Origin: Curtobacterium sp. ZW137
GTDB lineage: Bacteria > Actinomycetota > Actinomycetes > Actinomycetales > Microbacteriaceae
Assembly (NCBI RefSeq): GCF_003762905.1
Contig: NZ_RJKS01000001.1
Span: 434,001 to 498,000, forward strand
Direction: 5' to 3'
DNA: 64,000 bases
Part shown: positions 29,748-38,266 of the stretch, one piece after another
How the letters are laid out: each line of letters starts with the position of its first letter
Position numbering within the stretch: the stretch's first letter is position 1
Made by a program: the position numbers and the translations under genes
Notes under the pieces: generated by a model
Told to the model about the DNA's origin: nothing
Databases searched by the model: none
The model's input: only the letters and a program-made list of their open reading frames with translations

Positions 29748-30670
29748 CGGTTCGGCAGCGTACCCGGCTCTGATCCCTGCACGATGGGGACGCGGACGGC
29801 GCTGCCCCACTCGGTCCAGGAGCCGTCGTAGTTCCGCACGTTCTCGTAGCCGAGCAGGTGCTGGAGCACGAACCAGGTGTGGCTCGACCGCTCGCCGATG
29901 CGGCAGTAGGCGATGACCTCGTCCGCGTCGCCGATGCCGGCACCGTCCCGGTACACGGCGTCGAGTTCCGCCCGGGACTTGAAGGTGCCGTCGGGGGCGG
30001 CCGCCGTCGCCCACGGGATGTTCACCGCGGTCGGGATGTGGCCGCCGCGGAGGGCGCCCTCTTCCGGGTAGTCCGGCGCCGTCGTGCGGTCGCCGCTGTA
30101 CTCCGGGGCGCTCCGCACGTCGATGAGCGGCTTGCCGAGGTGGGCGAGCACGTCCTCCTTGAAGGCGCGGACCAGGGTGTCGGTGCGCTCGACGACCGGG
30201 TACTCGACCGGGCTGACCTCGGTGCGGTCGGTCGTCAGGGCGCGGTCCTCGGCGATCCACTTCGCGCGGCCGCCGTCGAGGAGCCGGACGTCCTCGTGAC
30301 CGAAGAGCGTGAAGACCCAGAGGGCGTACGCGGCCCACCAGTTGTTCTTGTCGCCGTAGATCACGACGGTGGTGTCGCGGCCGATGCCCTTGCCGCCGAC
30401 CAGGGCGGCGAAGGCCTCCCCGTCGATGTAGTCGCGCTGCACCGGGTCGTTGAGGTCCGTGTGCCAGTCGATCTTCACGGCGCCGGGGATGTGTCCGGTC
30501 TCGTAGAGGAGGACGTCCTCGTCGGACTCGACGACCACGAGGTCCCTCGCCCCGCTGCCAGCTCCGGCTCGTGCGGCGTCCAGCTGTTCCTGCAGCCACT
30601 CGGTCGAGACGAGTCGCTCGGGGTGGGCGTAGGCGCGGAACTTGTCGGACGGGTCGACCGGTGCGGTCAT
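29744..30670 (-). CDS. Rhodanese-type sulfurtransferase
   Basis: A 308-residue tandem-rhodanese protein from ATG 30670 (GGAGG upstream). The inactive first domain ([42 protein letters not shown]) is followed by an active domain with [24 protein letters not shown] and the active-site loop [13 protein letters not shown] (Cys). It transfers sulfane sulfur from thiosulfate or mercaptopyruvate. It precedes sufE in one operon and may feed it. Confidence 0.9.
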   Translation of the reverse strand: MTAPVDPSDKFRAYAHPERLVSTEWLQEQLDAARAGAGSGARDLVVVESDEDVLLYETGHIPGAVKIDWHTDLNDPVQRDYIDGEAFAALVGGKGIGRDTTVVIYGDKNNWWAAYALWVFTLFGHEDVRLLDGGRAKWIAEDRALTTDRTEVSPVEYPVVERTDTLVRAFKEDVLAHLGKPLIDVRSAPEYSGDRTTAPDYPEEGALRGGHIPTAVNIPWATAAAPDGTFKSRAELDAVYRDGAGIGDADEVIAYCRIGERSSHTWFVLQHLLGYENVRNYDGSWTEWGSAVRVPIVQGSEPGTLPNR

Positions 30671-30730
30671 CGAGGTGCCTCCTTGTGGGTCGTGGCGCCG
30701 GACTAGGATCGGTGCTCGGCGTCGGGAGCA

Positions 30731-30750
30731 ACGGTACGCGGACGTACCGT
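30731..30750. promoter_or_regulatory. Dyad between sulfurtransferase and zapE
   Basis: ACGGTACG-CGGA-CGTACCGT, perfect 8-base arms, sits mid-way in the 131-base divergent region. It is a plausible operator for either direction; no cognate regulator is identifiable. Confidence 0.4.
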
Positions 30751-30801
30751 CTGCCCGATGCAACGTGACACCCCACGACACGCTTCCCGGAAGGCGGCCC
30801 C

Positions 30802-31824
30802 TTGCCCCAGCACCTCGTCGACCGCGACCCGCAGGTTTCCCCCCAGCAGATGGCCGCGTCGCTGGTGCCGCCGCCCCAGTTCACCGAGGCGTCCTTCGAC
30901 TCGTACCGGCCGGACGGGGACTACCCGTCCCAGGCCGCGGTGCGCGACGCGGTGTCGGCGTTCGTGGCGACGCGGCCGGAGCCCGTGAAACGCGGGCTGT
31001 TCGGACGCAAGCGTTCGGCCGGTGCCGCGGCGGGGTCGTCCGCCTCCGCCGGGAAGTCCGGCGTCTACCTGGACGGCGGGTTCGGCGTCGGCAAGACCCA
31101 CCTGCTCGCCGCGGCGTACCACGCGGAGCCCGGGCGCAAGACCTTCGGCACGTTCATCGAGTACACCGCGCTCGTCGGGGCGCTCGGGTTCCAGGGGATC
31201 GTCGACCTGCTCCGCGGGACCGCCCTGGTCTGCATCGACGAGTTCGAGCTGGACGACCCGGGCGACACGATGATGATGACGCGGCTCATCAAGGAGCTCA
31301 GCGACACGGGCACCCGGTTCGCCGCCACGTCGAACACCCCGCCGGGGGCCCTCGGCGAAGGGCGCTTCGCGGCGCAGGACTTCCTCCGCGAGATCCAGGC
31401 GATGTCCGACCGGTTCGAGACCATGCGGATCGACGGGCTCGACTACCGCCGCCGTGCCGTCGACGAGTCGGCCGCGGTGGTGTCGGATGTCTCGGCGTCG
31501 TTGCCGGGGTCCGGCGCGGTCACGCTCGACGACTTCCGGTCCGTCGTCGCGCACCTCGCGTCCGTGCACCCGTCGAAGTACGTCGCGCTCGTCGACGGGC
31601 TCGATGCGGTCGGGCTCACCGACGTCGCTCCGTTCACGGACCAGACCGACGCGCTGCGCTGGGTCGCGCTCGTGGACCGGCTGTACGACGCGCAGGTGCG
31701 GATCATCGCGTCAGGCACTCCGCTCGACGAGGTCTACCCGGCCACGATGCTCGACGGCGGGTACCGGAAGAAGTACCTGCGCGCTGCGAGCCGCGTGGTC
31801 GCCCTCACCCGCGTCCCGGACTGA
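30802..31824 (+). CDS. zapE: Cell division protein ZapE (AFG1-like ATPase)
   Basis: A 340-residue AFG1/ZapE ATPase. Walker A is [11 protein letters not shown], Walker B is [13 protein letters not shown], and sensor regions are [16 protein letters not shown] and [13 protein letters not shown]. In E. coli ZapE interacts with FtsZ; the actinobacterial role is untested. TTG 30802 is chosen because GGAAGG lies 8 bases upstream. A Ser/Ala insert near residues 70-85 precedes the P-loop. Confidence 0.88.
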   Translation: MPQHLVDRDPQVSPQQMAASLVPPPQFTEASFDSYRPDGDYPSQAAVRDAVSAFVATRPEPVKRGLFGRKRSAGAAAGSSASAGKSGVYLDGGFGVGKTHLLAAAYHAEPGRKTFGTFIEYTALVGALGFQGIVDLLRGTALVCIDEFELDDPGDTMMMTRLIKELSDTGTRFAATSNTPPGALGEGRFAAQDFLREIQAMSDRFETMRIDGLDYRRRAVDESAAVVSDVSASLPGSGAVTLDDFRSVVAHLASVHPSKYVALVDGLDAVGLTDVAPFTDQTDALRWVALVDRLYDAQVRIIASGTPLDEVYPATMLDGGYRKKYLRAASRVVALTRVPD

Positions 31825-31845
31825 GCCGACCGCGGTCCGGGCCGG

Positions 31846-32007
31846 TCCTGCCGGGCCGGTGTCGCGCCTCCCGTCCGGGGTCGATCGCGGATCGTGCCCT
31901 CCTGCCGGGCCGGTGTCGCGCCTCCCGTCCGGGGTCGATCGCGGATCGCGCCGGTCCTGCCGGGCCGGTGTCGCGCCTCCCGTCCGGGCACATCTTGCGG
32001 GGCGCCC
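31846..32007. repeat. Three tandem 54-55 base repeats
   Basis: Units begin TCCTGCCGGGCCGGTGTCGC at 31846, 31900 and 31955; the third diverges after CCGTCCGGG. They lie in the 458-base gap between zapE and amt, with no gene inside. Confidence 0.8.
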
Positions 32008-32140
32008 GGGCGTCGGGCCACATCGTGACCGTTGTGCGACGCGTGTCGGGCACCGTCCGGACGGACTGCGGGAACTCCTGGCCCCCGTCCAGGGGGCCGC
32101 GAGGCTCCGGAAACACGACGTTTACAAAGCGGCCCGTCGC

Positions 32141-32178
32141 GTTACACCCGCGAAACACATCGTGCTCCCTCACGAAAC
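32141..32178 (+). promoter_or_regulatory. GlnR-type box upstream of amt
   Basis: GTTAC (32141)-N6-GAAAC (32152)-N6-TGCTC (32163)-N6-GAAAC (32174) reproduces the actinobacterial GlnR layout gTnAc-n6-GaAAc repeated twice; only the third element is poor. It is 105-142 bases upstream of the ammonium transporter start, as expected for nitrogen-limitation control. Confidence 0.7.
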
Positions 32179-32282
32179 GTCACCTCGCCAGACTCTGTCC
32201 TACCCGAGGCGGACACGTCGGTGCCCCGATGCACAGCAAGCACCGCCGACGTGGTGACCGCACTGCAATCGAGAGGTGAGAC

Positions 32283-33557
32283 ATGCTTGATCAAGGCAAC
32301 ACGACCTTCGTGTTGGTGATGGCAGCCCTGGTGTTGTTCATGACACCCGGCCTGGCGTTCTTCTACGGCGGACTGGTGAAGGCCAAGTCCGTCATCAGCA
32401 TGATGATGATGTCCTTCGGGGCGATCGCGCTGGTGAGCGTCCTCTGGGTCGTCTACGGCTACGCGATCGCCTTCGCCAACCACGGCGACGGGACGGCCGT
32501 CTCCGGCGCCGTCGGCTTCTTCAGCATCGACTGGAACCAGATCGGCCTCGGCCAGGCGTTCGAGGAGGCCAAGGCCTCCACGATCAACGCCGCGTACCCG
32601 TCGATGGCGTTCGTCGGCTTCCAGGCGACCTTCGCGATCATCACGGTCGCCCTCATCTCCGGCGCCATCGCCGACCGCGCCAAGTTCGGCGCCTGGATGG
32701 TCTTCGCCGGCGTCTGGGTCACGGTCGTCTACTTCCCCGTCGCCTCGTGGGTCTTCAACCTCACCTCCGGTTGGGCAGCCACCTGGGGCGTGATCGACTT
32801 CGCCGGCGGCACCGCGGTGCACATCAACGCCGGTGCAGCGGGCCTCGCACTGGCGATCGTCCTCGGCAAGCGCGTCGGGTTCGCCAAGGGCGCCCACAAG
32901 CCGCACAACCCGCCCTTCGTCCTCCTCGGTGCCGCGATCCTCTGGTTCGGCTGGTTCGGCTTCAACGCCGGGTCCGAGGGTGCTGCTGACGGCATCGCCG
33001 CGATCGCCTGGGTGAACACCCTCGCCGCCCCGGCCGCCGCCATCCTCGGCTGGCTCCTCGTCGAGAAGCTCAAGGACGGCAAGGCCACCTCCATCGGTGC
33101 CGCATCGGGCGCCGTCACCGGCCTCGTCGCGATCACCCCGGCATGTGCCAACCTCACCCCGGGCTGGGGCATCCTGCTCGGCTTCATGGCGGGCATCATC
33201 TGCTGCTTCGCGATCGACTGGAAGTACCGCCTCGGCTTCGACGACTCGCTCGACGTCGTCGGCGTCCACCTGGTCGGCGGCATCGTCGGCACGCTGTACC
33301 TGGGCTTCTTCGCCAACGACACCGGCCTGATCTACTCGGGCTCGTTCGCGCAGCTCGGCAAGCAGGCCGCCGCCGCCGGTGCGGTCGGTGCGTACTCCTT
33401 CGTGCTGGCCTTCATCATCGGCTGGATCATCGAGAAGACGATGGGCTTCCGCGTCACGACCGAGGACGAGGTCGCCGGCATCGACACCGCGGTCCACGGC
33501 GAAGAGGGCTACGTCCTCTACGAGGACCGCGACGAGACGCCGGTCGGCGTCCGGTAG
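32283..33557 (+). CDS. amt: Ammonium transporter (Amt/MEP/Rh)
   Basis: A 424-residue protein with 11 membrane segments. MTPGLAFFYGGLVKAKS is the family entry motif. The twin pore His residues are in GGTAVHINAGAAG and DVVGVHLVGGIVGT, and WFGWFGFNAGSE is conserved. The acidic C-terminal tail contains TTEDEVAGIDTAVHGEEGY, the site PII proteins act on. No glnK or glnD follows, unlike most amt operons. GAGAGGTGAGAC lies immediately before ATG 32283. A GlnR-type box lies upstream. Confidence 0.95.
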   Translation: MLDQGNTTFVLVMAALVLFMTPGLAFFYGGLVKAKSVISMMMMSFGAIALVSVLWVVYGYAIAFANHGDGTAVSGAVGFFSIDWNQIGLGQAFEEAKASTINAAYPSMAFVGFQATFAIITVALISGAIADRAKFGAWMVFAGVWVTVVYFPVASWVFNLTSGWAATWGVIDFAGGTAVHINAGAAGLALAIVLGKRVGFAKGAHKPHNPPFVLLGAAILWFGWFGFNAGSEGAADGIAAIAWVNTLAAPAAAILGWLLVEKLKDGKATSIGAASGAVTGLVAITPACANLTPGWGILLGFMAGIICCFAIDWKYRLGFDDSLDVVGVHLVGGIVGTLYLGFFANDTGLIYSGSFAQLGKQAAAAGAVGAYSFVLAFIIGWIIEKTMGFRVTTEDEVAGIDTAVHGEEGYVLYEDRDETPVGVR

Positions 33558-33572
33558 CTGCTGCCCCCTGAT

Positions 33573-33690
<118 letters not shown>

Positions 33691-33710
33691 GTGCGGCTGG
33701 GTCGACGGGG

Positions 33711-33809
33711 AACGACAGGGTCGCTGTCGTATGACACCCACGCTGTCGCTTGCGCCCGTCCGCGGATGTCCGCGCGTGCAACGAACGACGGGGTCGCTGT
33801 CGTACGACA
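33711..33809. repeat. Two 26-base direct repeats with inner dyads
   Basis: AACGACAGGGTCGCTGTCGT.. at 33711-33736 and AACGACGGGGTCGCTGTCGT.. at 33784-33809 differ at two positions. Each holds a CGACA..TGTCG type dyad and the pair ends about 80 bases before the phosphatase start, so they are candidate regulatory sites. Confidence 0.6.
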
Positions 33810-33887
33810 ACGTTCTCGTCGTCGCGGGTCGGCCGCATCGAAGCGGTCCGGGAGCGCCGTCGCTCCCGGCCGTGGCAGGGTGGGAGC

Positions 33888-34538
33888 ATGACGACGACGT
33901 CGATGCTGACCAACCTGCGCCCGGTCGGGGGACCCGGACTGCAGGACGGCCGACCCCGCACCGTGTACCGCGCGAACACGGAGGAGTCCGTTGCCCCTTC
34001 GGCCTACCCGGCGCTGGCCGGGGTGGTCGACCTCCGCCGGGACGACGAGATCGAACGGGTCCCACACCCGCTCGGCAGCGCGGACGGGTACCGCGGAGTG
34101 CCCTTGTTCGACCCGTCGAAGACCGAGGCCAACGCGGCAGCGGTGCAGCTCGAGGAGCAGTACGTCGACTGGCTCACCCGGCACCGCAGCGGGATCGCCG
34201 CCGCGCTCCGGGCGATCGCCGAGACCGAGGGGGACGTGCTCGTCTGCTGCTCCGCCGGCAAGGACCGCACCGGGGTGATCAGCGCGCTGCTCGCCCGGCA
34301 CTGGGGCGCGTCGATGGCCCTCGTCGGGGACGACTACGCGGCGAGTGCGGACGGGCTGGCGGAGCGGTTCGCCCGCGAGCGTGCCGTGAGCACGGACCTC
34401 GATGCGACCGCGGTCGCGCAACGGTGCGTGCCGGAGATCATGACGACGGTGATCGCACACGTGGAGGCGCGCTGGGGGAGCGTCGAGGGCTACCTGCGCT
34501 GGATCGGCCTGACGGACGCGGAGATCGGCGCGCTCTGA
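33888..34538 (+). CDS. Tyrosine-protein phosphatase-like protein (DSP/PTP fold)
   Basis: A 216-residue protein from ATG 33888 (GGGTGGGAGC upstream). The CX5R loop is VCCSAGKDRTGVISALL, giving catalytic Cys and Arg; VVDLRRDDEIER is the usual early motif of the bacterial Y-phosphatase/inositol phosphatase-like group. The C-terminus (EARWGSVEGYLRWIGLTDAEI) is also typical. The substrate (phosphotyrosine or phosphoinositide) is not determinable. The longer in-frame ORF reading into the upstream repeats is rejected. Confidence 0.8.
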   Translation: MTTTSMLTNLRPVGGPGLQDGRPRTVYRANTEESVAPSAYPALAGVVDLRRDDEIERVPHPLGSADGYRGVPLFDPSKTEANAAAVQLEEQYVDWLTRHRSGIAAALRAIAETEGDVLVCCSAGKDRTGVISALLARHWGASMALVGDDYAASADGLAERFARERAVSTDLDATAVAQRCVPEIMTTVIAHVEARWGSVEGYLRWIGLTDAEIGAL

Positions 34539-34560
34539 ACAGCGGGACCTACGCCACCGG

Positions 34561-34642
34561 CCCGCGCGACGTGCCCTGCCCGCCCGGGCGACGTGCCCCG
34601 CGCGCCCGCGCAACGTGTCCTGCCGGTCCGCACCACGTGCTG
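34561..34642. repeat. 22-base tandem repeats
   Basis: Units at 34561, 34583, 34605 and a partial at 34627 share CCCGCGCGACGTGCCCYG-like sequence. They lie in the gap between the phosphatase and the downstream hairpin. Confidence 0.65.
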
Positions 34643-34661
34643 TGGACGCGACCACACGACG

Positions 34662-34698
34662 GGAGGCCCGGTGCGCGTCCGACGCGCACCGGGCCTCC
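34662..34698. terminator. Bidirectional hairpin terminator (variant of family T)
   Basis: GGAGGCCCGGTGCGCGTC / inverse lies between the convergent phosphatase and aldo/keto reductase genes. The outer arm matches the other family T hairpins; the loop-proximal part (GCGCGTC) is different. Confidence 0.75.
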
Positions 34699-34715
34699 AG
34701 GCCGTTGTCCCTAGC

Positions 34716-35687
34716 TCACCAGGCGTAGTCCTCAGGTGAGGTCTTGTGGCCCGGGAACAGCTCGTCGAGGCGCGCGAGCGCGGCGTCGTCGAGCCGGATG
34801 TCGACGGCGCGGACCGCGGACTCCCACTGCTCCATCGTGCGGGGTCCGGTGATGGGTGCGGTGACGCCCGGCTGGTGCAGCAGCCACGCGAGAGCGAGCT
34901 CGCCCGGGGTGTGGCCGAGCTCCTTCGCGAAGGCCTCGTACCCGGTCAGCTGGTCGCGGTGACCCTCGACGTACTCGGCGCTGCGGCCGGACAGACGGCG
35001 CGAGCCCTGCTCGGTCTTCTCGATGATGCCGCCGAGGAGGCCGCCCTGCAGCGGCGACCACGGGATGACACCCAGACCGTAGTGGCGGGCTGCGGGCAGG
35101 ACCTCGCGCTCGACGTCGCGGACGACGAGGTTGTAGATCGACTGCTCGCTGACGAGGCCGAGGAAGTTGCGGTGCTTCGCGGCTTCCTGGGCCTGCGCGA
35201 TGTGCCAGCCGGCGAAGTTCGACGAACCGACGTAGAGCACCTTGCCCTGCTGCACAGCGAGTTCCATGGCCTGCCAGATCTCGTCCCAGGGGGTGTCCCG
35301 GTCGACGTGGTGCATCTGGTAGAGGTCGATGTGGTCGGTCTGCAGGCGTCGGAGGCTGGCGTCCAGCGCCTGACGGATGTTGTACGCGGAGAGCTTCCCA
35401 CCGTTCGGCCAGTCGATCATCTCGCCGTAGACCTTCGTGGCGAGGACCGTCTTCTCGCGACGGCCGCCGCCCTTCGCGAACCAGCGGCCGATGATCTCCT
35501 CGGTGGCACCCTTGCCCACCGAGCCGCCGTAGCCGTTCGCGGTGTCGAAGAAGTTCACGCCGAGCTCGTGGGCCCGGTCCATGATCGCGTGGGAGTCGTC
35601 TTCGCTGGTCTCCGGCCCGAAGTTCATCGTGCCGAGCACTGCTCGCGAGACCGACAGCCCTGTCCGTCCGAGATGTGTGTAGTCCAT
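34716..35687 (-). CDS. Aldo/keto reductase
   Basis: A 323-residue NADPH-dependent reductase of the AKR (beta/alpha)8 family. Catalytic tetrad candidates are NFFDTANGYG (Asp, Tyr), VLATKVYG (Lys) and YQMHHVDRDTP (His). Cofactor motifs are WSPLQGGLLGG and APITGPRTMEQWESAV. It resembles the YajO/Tas-like group; the carbonyl substrate is unknown. ATG 35687 is well placed. It is divergent from the ChaB gene. Confidence 0.9.
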   Translation of the reverse strand: MDYTHLGRTGLSVSRAVLGTMNFGPETSEDDSHAIMDRAHELGVNFFDTANGYGGSVGKGATEEIIGRWFAKGGGRREKTVLATKVYGEMIDWPNGGKLSAYNIRQALDASLRRLQTDHIDLYQMHHVDRDTPWDEIWQAMELAVQQGKVLYVGSSNFAGWHIAQAQEAAKHRNFLGLVSEQSIYNLVVRDVEREVLPAARHYGLGVIPWSPLQGGLLGGIIEKTEQGSRRLSGRSAEYVEGHRDQLTGYEAFAKELGHTPGELALAWLLHQPGVTAPITGPRTMEQWESAVRAVDIRLDDAALARLDELFPGHKTSPEDYAW

Positions 35688-35796
35688 GGGTCGTGTCTAC
35701 CGCGCGGCTCGGAGTCCTGCCAGGCCCTGCGAGTACCGGTGATGGGGAACCGGAGGGTGTCCTGCCCACGCCGGTCGTCTCAGGAAGGAGCACCTC

Positions 35797-36189
35797 ATGC
35801 CAGCCAAGGACGAGATCCCGAGCACCCTGCAGCGGTCGCCGAAGCACGCGCAGGAGACCTTCGTCGCCGCCCTCGACTCCGCTGAGGAGGAGTACGGCGA
35901 CGGCGAACGTGCGCACCGCACCGCGTACGCAGCCGTCAAGCACGAGTACGAGAAGGTCGGCGACCACTGGGAGGAGAAGGAGTCCTCCGGGCCGTCGGAC
36001 TCCGCGGCCGCGGGATCGCGTGGATCGGGCACGACGGAGGAGGGCGTCGACGCGAACGCCTCGAAGGCGCACCTGATGGACGTCGCGAAGAAGCTCGACA
36101 TCAGCGGGCGGTCGTCGATGAAGAAGGACGAGCTCGTCGACGCGATCAAGAAGGCGAACAACCGGGAGAGCGCGAAGTCGCGTCGATGA
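35797..36189 (+). CDS. ChaB family protein with C-terminal Rho-N/SAP-like segment
   Basis: A 130-residue protein. Residues 1-60 are the ChaB fold (IPSTLQRSPKHAQETFVAAL, YGDGERAHRTAYAAVKHEYEKVGDHWEEK). A Ser/Gly-rich linker follows, then KAHLMDVAKKLDISGRSSMK with DELVDAIKKAN, like the Rho N-terminal helical extension or SAP domain that can bind nucleic acid. Despite its name, ChaB has no proven cation-transport role. ATG 35797 has AGGAAGGAG upstream. Confidence 0.85.
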   Translation: MPAKDEIPSTLQRSPKHAQETFVAALDSAEEEYGDGERAHRTAYAAVKHEYEKVGDHWEEKESSGPSDSAAAGSRGSGTTEEGVDANASKAHLMDVAKKLDISGRSSMKKDELVDAIKKANNRESAKSRR

Positions 36190-36222
36190 GCTGTCGTGCG
36201 GCTGTGACGGGCGCGGGCGGTC

Positions 36223-36276
36223 GTGTGGCCGTGGCGTGTGTGCGTTGCTGTGCGGCCGTGGCGTGTGTGCGCTGCT
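36223..36276. repeat. Two 27-base tandem repeats
   Basis: GTGTGGCCGTGGCGTGTGTG.. at 36223 and GTGCGGCCGTGGCGTGTGTG.. at 36250 differ at two positions. They lie in the 138-base gap between chaB-like and the KAS III gene. Confidence 0.75.
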
Positions 36277-36327
36277 GTATTCCGGTTCGAGCATGGGCGG
36301 GTCAGCGGGCGGAGTAACGTGCGGCGG

Positions 36328-37296
36328 ATGGACATCCCAGCACTCCGCGGCAGCCGGATCCTCGGGTTCGGGCACCACCAGCCCTCCCGCATCCTGACCA
36401 ACGACGAGCTCTCGACGATGGTCGACACGAACGACGAGTGGATCGTCACCCGCACCGGCATCTCCTCGCGACACATCGCGGGGCCCGACGACACCGTGAC
36501 GTCGATGGCCACCGCGGCGGGCGCCGCAGCCCTCGCCGACGCGGGCAAGTCGCCGTCGGACGTCGACCTGGTCATCGTGGCCTCGACCACGCACCGCGAC
36601 CGGGCGCCCTACACGGCAGGCCGGGTCGCGGCAGCGCTCGGGATGACGAACGGCCCCGCGCCGATCGACATCAACACCGCGTGCAGCGGCTTCGAGTACG
36701 CGATGGCCCTCGCCGACCAGGCGATCCGCACCGGTTCGGCCGACACCGCACTCGTCATCGGGTCGGAGCTGCTCTCCGGGATCGTCGACTGGACCGACCG
36801 CTCCACGTGCGTCCTGGTCGGGGACGGTGCGGGCGCAGCCGTGCTCGGCGTGTCGGCGGCCCCCGAGATCGGGCCGGTCTCGTGGGGGAGCGTGCCGCAC
36901 CTCGAGCGCGCCGTGGTGGTCGACGGAGACCCCGAGCGGTTCTCGCAGGAGGGCCGTTCGATCTACCGCTGGGCGATCACGGAAGCCGAGGGACACGCCC
37001 GTCGAGTCGTCGAGGCCGCCGGGCTGACCATGGACGACATCCAGGTGTTCGCGTTCCACCAGGCGAACCTGCGGATCATCGAGCCCCTCGTCGCGGCGCT
37101 CGGCGGGGAGTCCAAGTTCGTGATCCGGGACGTCGTGGAGTCGGGCAACACCTCGGCGGCCAGCGTTCCGCTCGGCCTGTCCAAGGCCTGGGCGCGGGGC
37201 GACCTGCCCGAGGGGGTCCCAGCGTTGCTGTTCGGGTTCGGCGGTGGGTTCGCCCACGCCGGGCAGGTCGTGACGACGCCGGTCAGGGCGTTCTAG
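36328..37296 (+). CDS. 3-oxoacyl-[acyl-carrier-protein] synthase III (orphan)
   Basis: A 322-residue KAS III-type enzyme with a complete triad: Cys in NTACSGFEYAMALA, His in AFHQANLRIIEPL and Asn in ESGNTSAASVPLGLSKA. GTGISSRHIAGPDDT and LVGDGAGAAVLG are family landmarks. KAS III condenses acyl-CoA with malonyl-ACP. It stands alone, with no fabD, acpP or fabF nearby, so it may serve a side pathway rather than bulk fatty acid synthesis. ATG 36328 is preferred over the upstream frame that reads through tandem repeats. Confidence 0.88.
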   Translation: MDIPALRGSRILGFGHHQPSRILTNDELSTMVDTNDEWIVTRTGISSRHIAGPDDTVTSMATAAGAAALADAGKSPSDVDLVIVASTTHRDRAPYTAGRVAAALGMTNGPAPIDINTACSGFEYAMALADQAIRTGSADTALVIGSELLSGIVDWTDRSTCVLVGDGAGAAVLGVSAAPEIGPVSWGSVPHLERAVVVDGDPERFSQEGRSIYRWAITEAEGHARRVVEAAGLTMDDIQVFAFHQANLRIIEPLVAALGGESKFVIRDVVESGNTSAASVPLGLSKAWARGDLPEGVPALLFGFGGGFAHAGQVVTTPVRAF

Positions 37297-37310
37297 CGCT
37301 CCCGCACCGC

Positions 37311-38228
37311 TCAGAGTGCGGTGTCGGGGCGCTTGCTCGTCCGGTCGTGCGTGCTCGTCGTGCTCCTCGTGATCGTCGTGTTCGCCTCTGGGTCGTCCTT
37401 GCCGCGGCGGCGCCACGGCAGTTGACGCTGCCGCGGGGACTTCGGGGCCTTCGGATCCAGCAAGAAGGGGAAGTGCGCCGGCGGCAGGCCGAAGCCCGTC
37501 CGTGATGCCTGGATCACCTTGCGCCCCAACGCGTGGTTCCCGAGTCCACCGACCGCGGCACCGATCCCGAACGGCAGCGCGCGGCCGAGCATCGACGTCC
37601 CCTGTCGCGCGGCGAACCGCTTGACGAACGAGTCCCGGACCTGCTTGCCGATCCCCGTCACCGCCTGCTGCGGGAGCGAAGAGGTGACCATCTCTCCCCA
37701 GAAGGCGGTTCGCACCTGCCCACCGGCTGCCTGGCCCGCGAGCTGCTTGATGAGCTGGGTACCTGGCGTGCCGAGGATCATCGCCATGACCAGCGTGCGA
37801 GAGCGCTCCGGGTCGTCCAGGGCGATGCCGTGCACCTCGGTCACGGACTGCGCGAAGAGCGCCGTCGTCTCGAGGAAGCCGACCGTCTCCGCCCCGCTCA
37901 GTCCGAAGCTCGCCGCGATGCCGATGCCGGGGACCACCGCACTCGCACCCACTGCTGCGCCGCCCGTCGTCACCGCCGTCAGGTAGTGGCGTTCGAGGAT
38001 CTGGATCACCTCTGCCGGGGAGGCGTTCGGGTTCCGCCGCCGGATGCCGTTGACATGCGCGACGACGACCGGTCGCTGCACGTCGAGGACGCGGTCGAGC
38101 CACTTGGCCCAGCCCTTCGCCGTCGTCGGGAGTGCGGTGTCCGGGGCCGTCTGGTCGACGGGGGCGAGCGGCAGCGGAACGATCGCCTGGTCCCGCTGGT
38201 CCGACCGGTTGTTCTGCTTCGGGGCCAT
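37311..38228 (-). CDS. EcsC-like protein
   Basis: A 305-residue protein. The centre (about 85-165) is hydrophobic and Gly/Ala-rich (GGAAVGASAVVPGIGIAASFG) followed by FAQSVTEVHGIALDDPERSR, which resembles the EcsC family (PF12787) pattern. The N- and C-termini are basic and probably disordered. EcsC function is unknown. It is convergent with KAS III (14-base gap) and divergent from the beta-helix gene. Confidence 0.6.
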   Translation of the reverse strand: MAPKQNNRSDQRDQAIVPLPLAPVDQTAPDTALPTTAKGWAKWLDRVLDVQRPVVVAHVNGIRRRNPNASPAEVIQILERHYLTAVTTGGAAVGASAVVPGIGIAASFGLSGAETVGFLETTALFAQSVTEVHGIALDDPERSRTLVMAMILGTPGTQLIKQLAGQAAGGQVRTAFWGEMVTSSLPQQAVTGIGKQVRDSFVKRFAARQGTSMLGRALPFGIGAAVGGLGNHALGRKVIQASRTGFGLPPAHFPFLLDPKAPKSPRQRQLPWRRRGKDDPEANTTITRSTTSTHDRTSKRPDTAL

Positions 38229-38266
38229 GCCGCCACGCTACGCCGGGCATGTGGGAGGCTCGCTGG

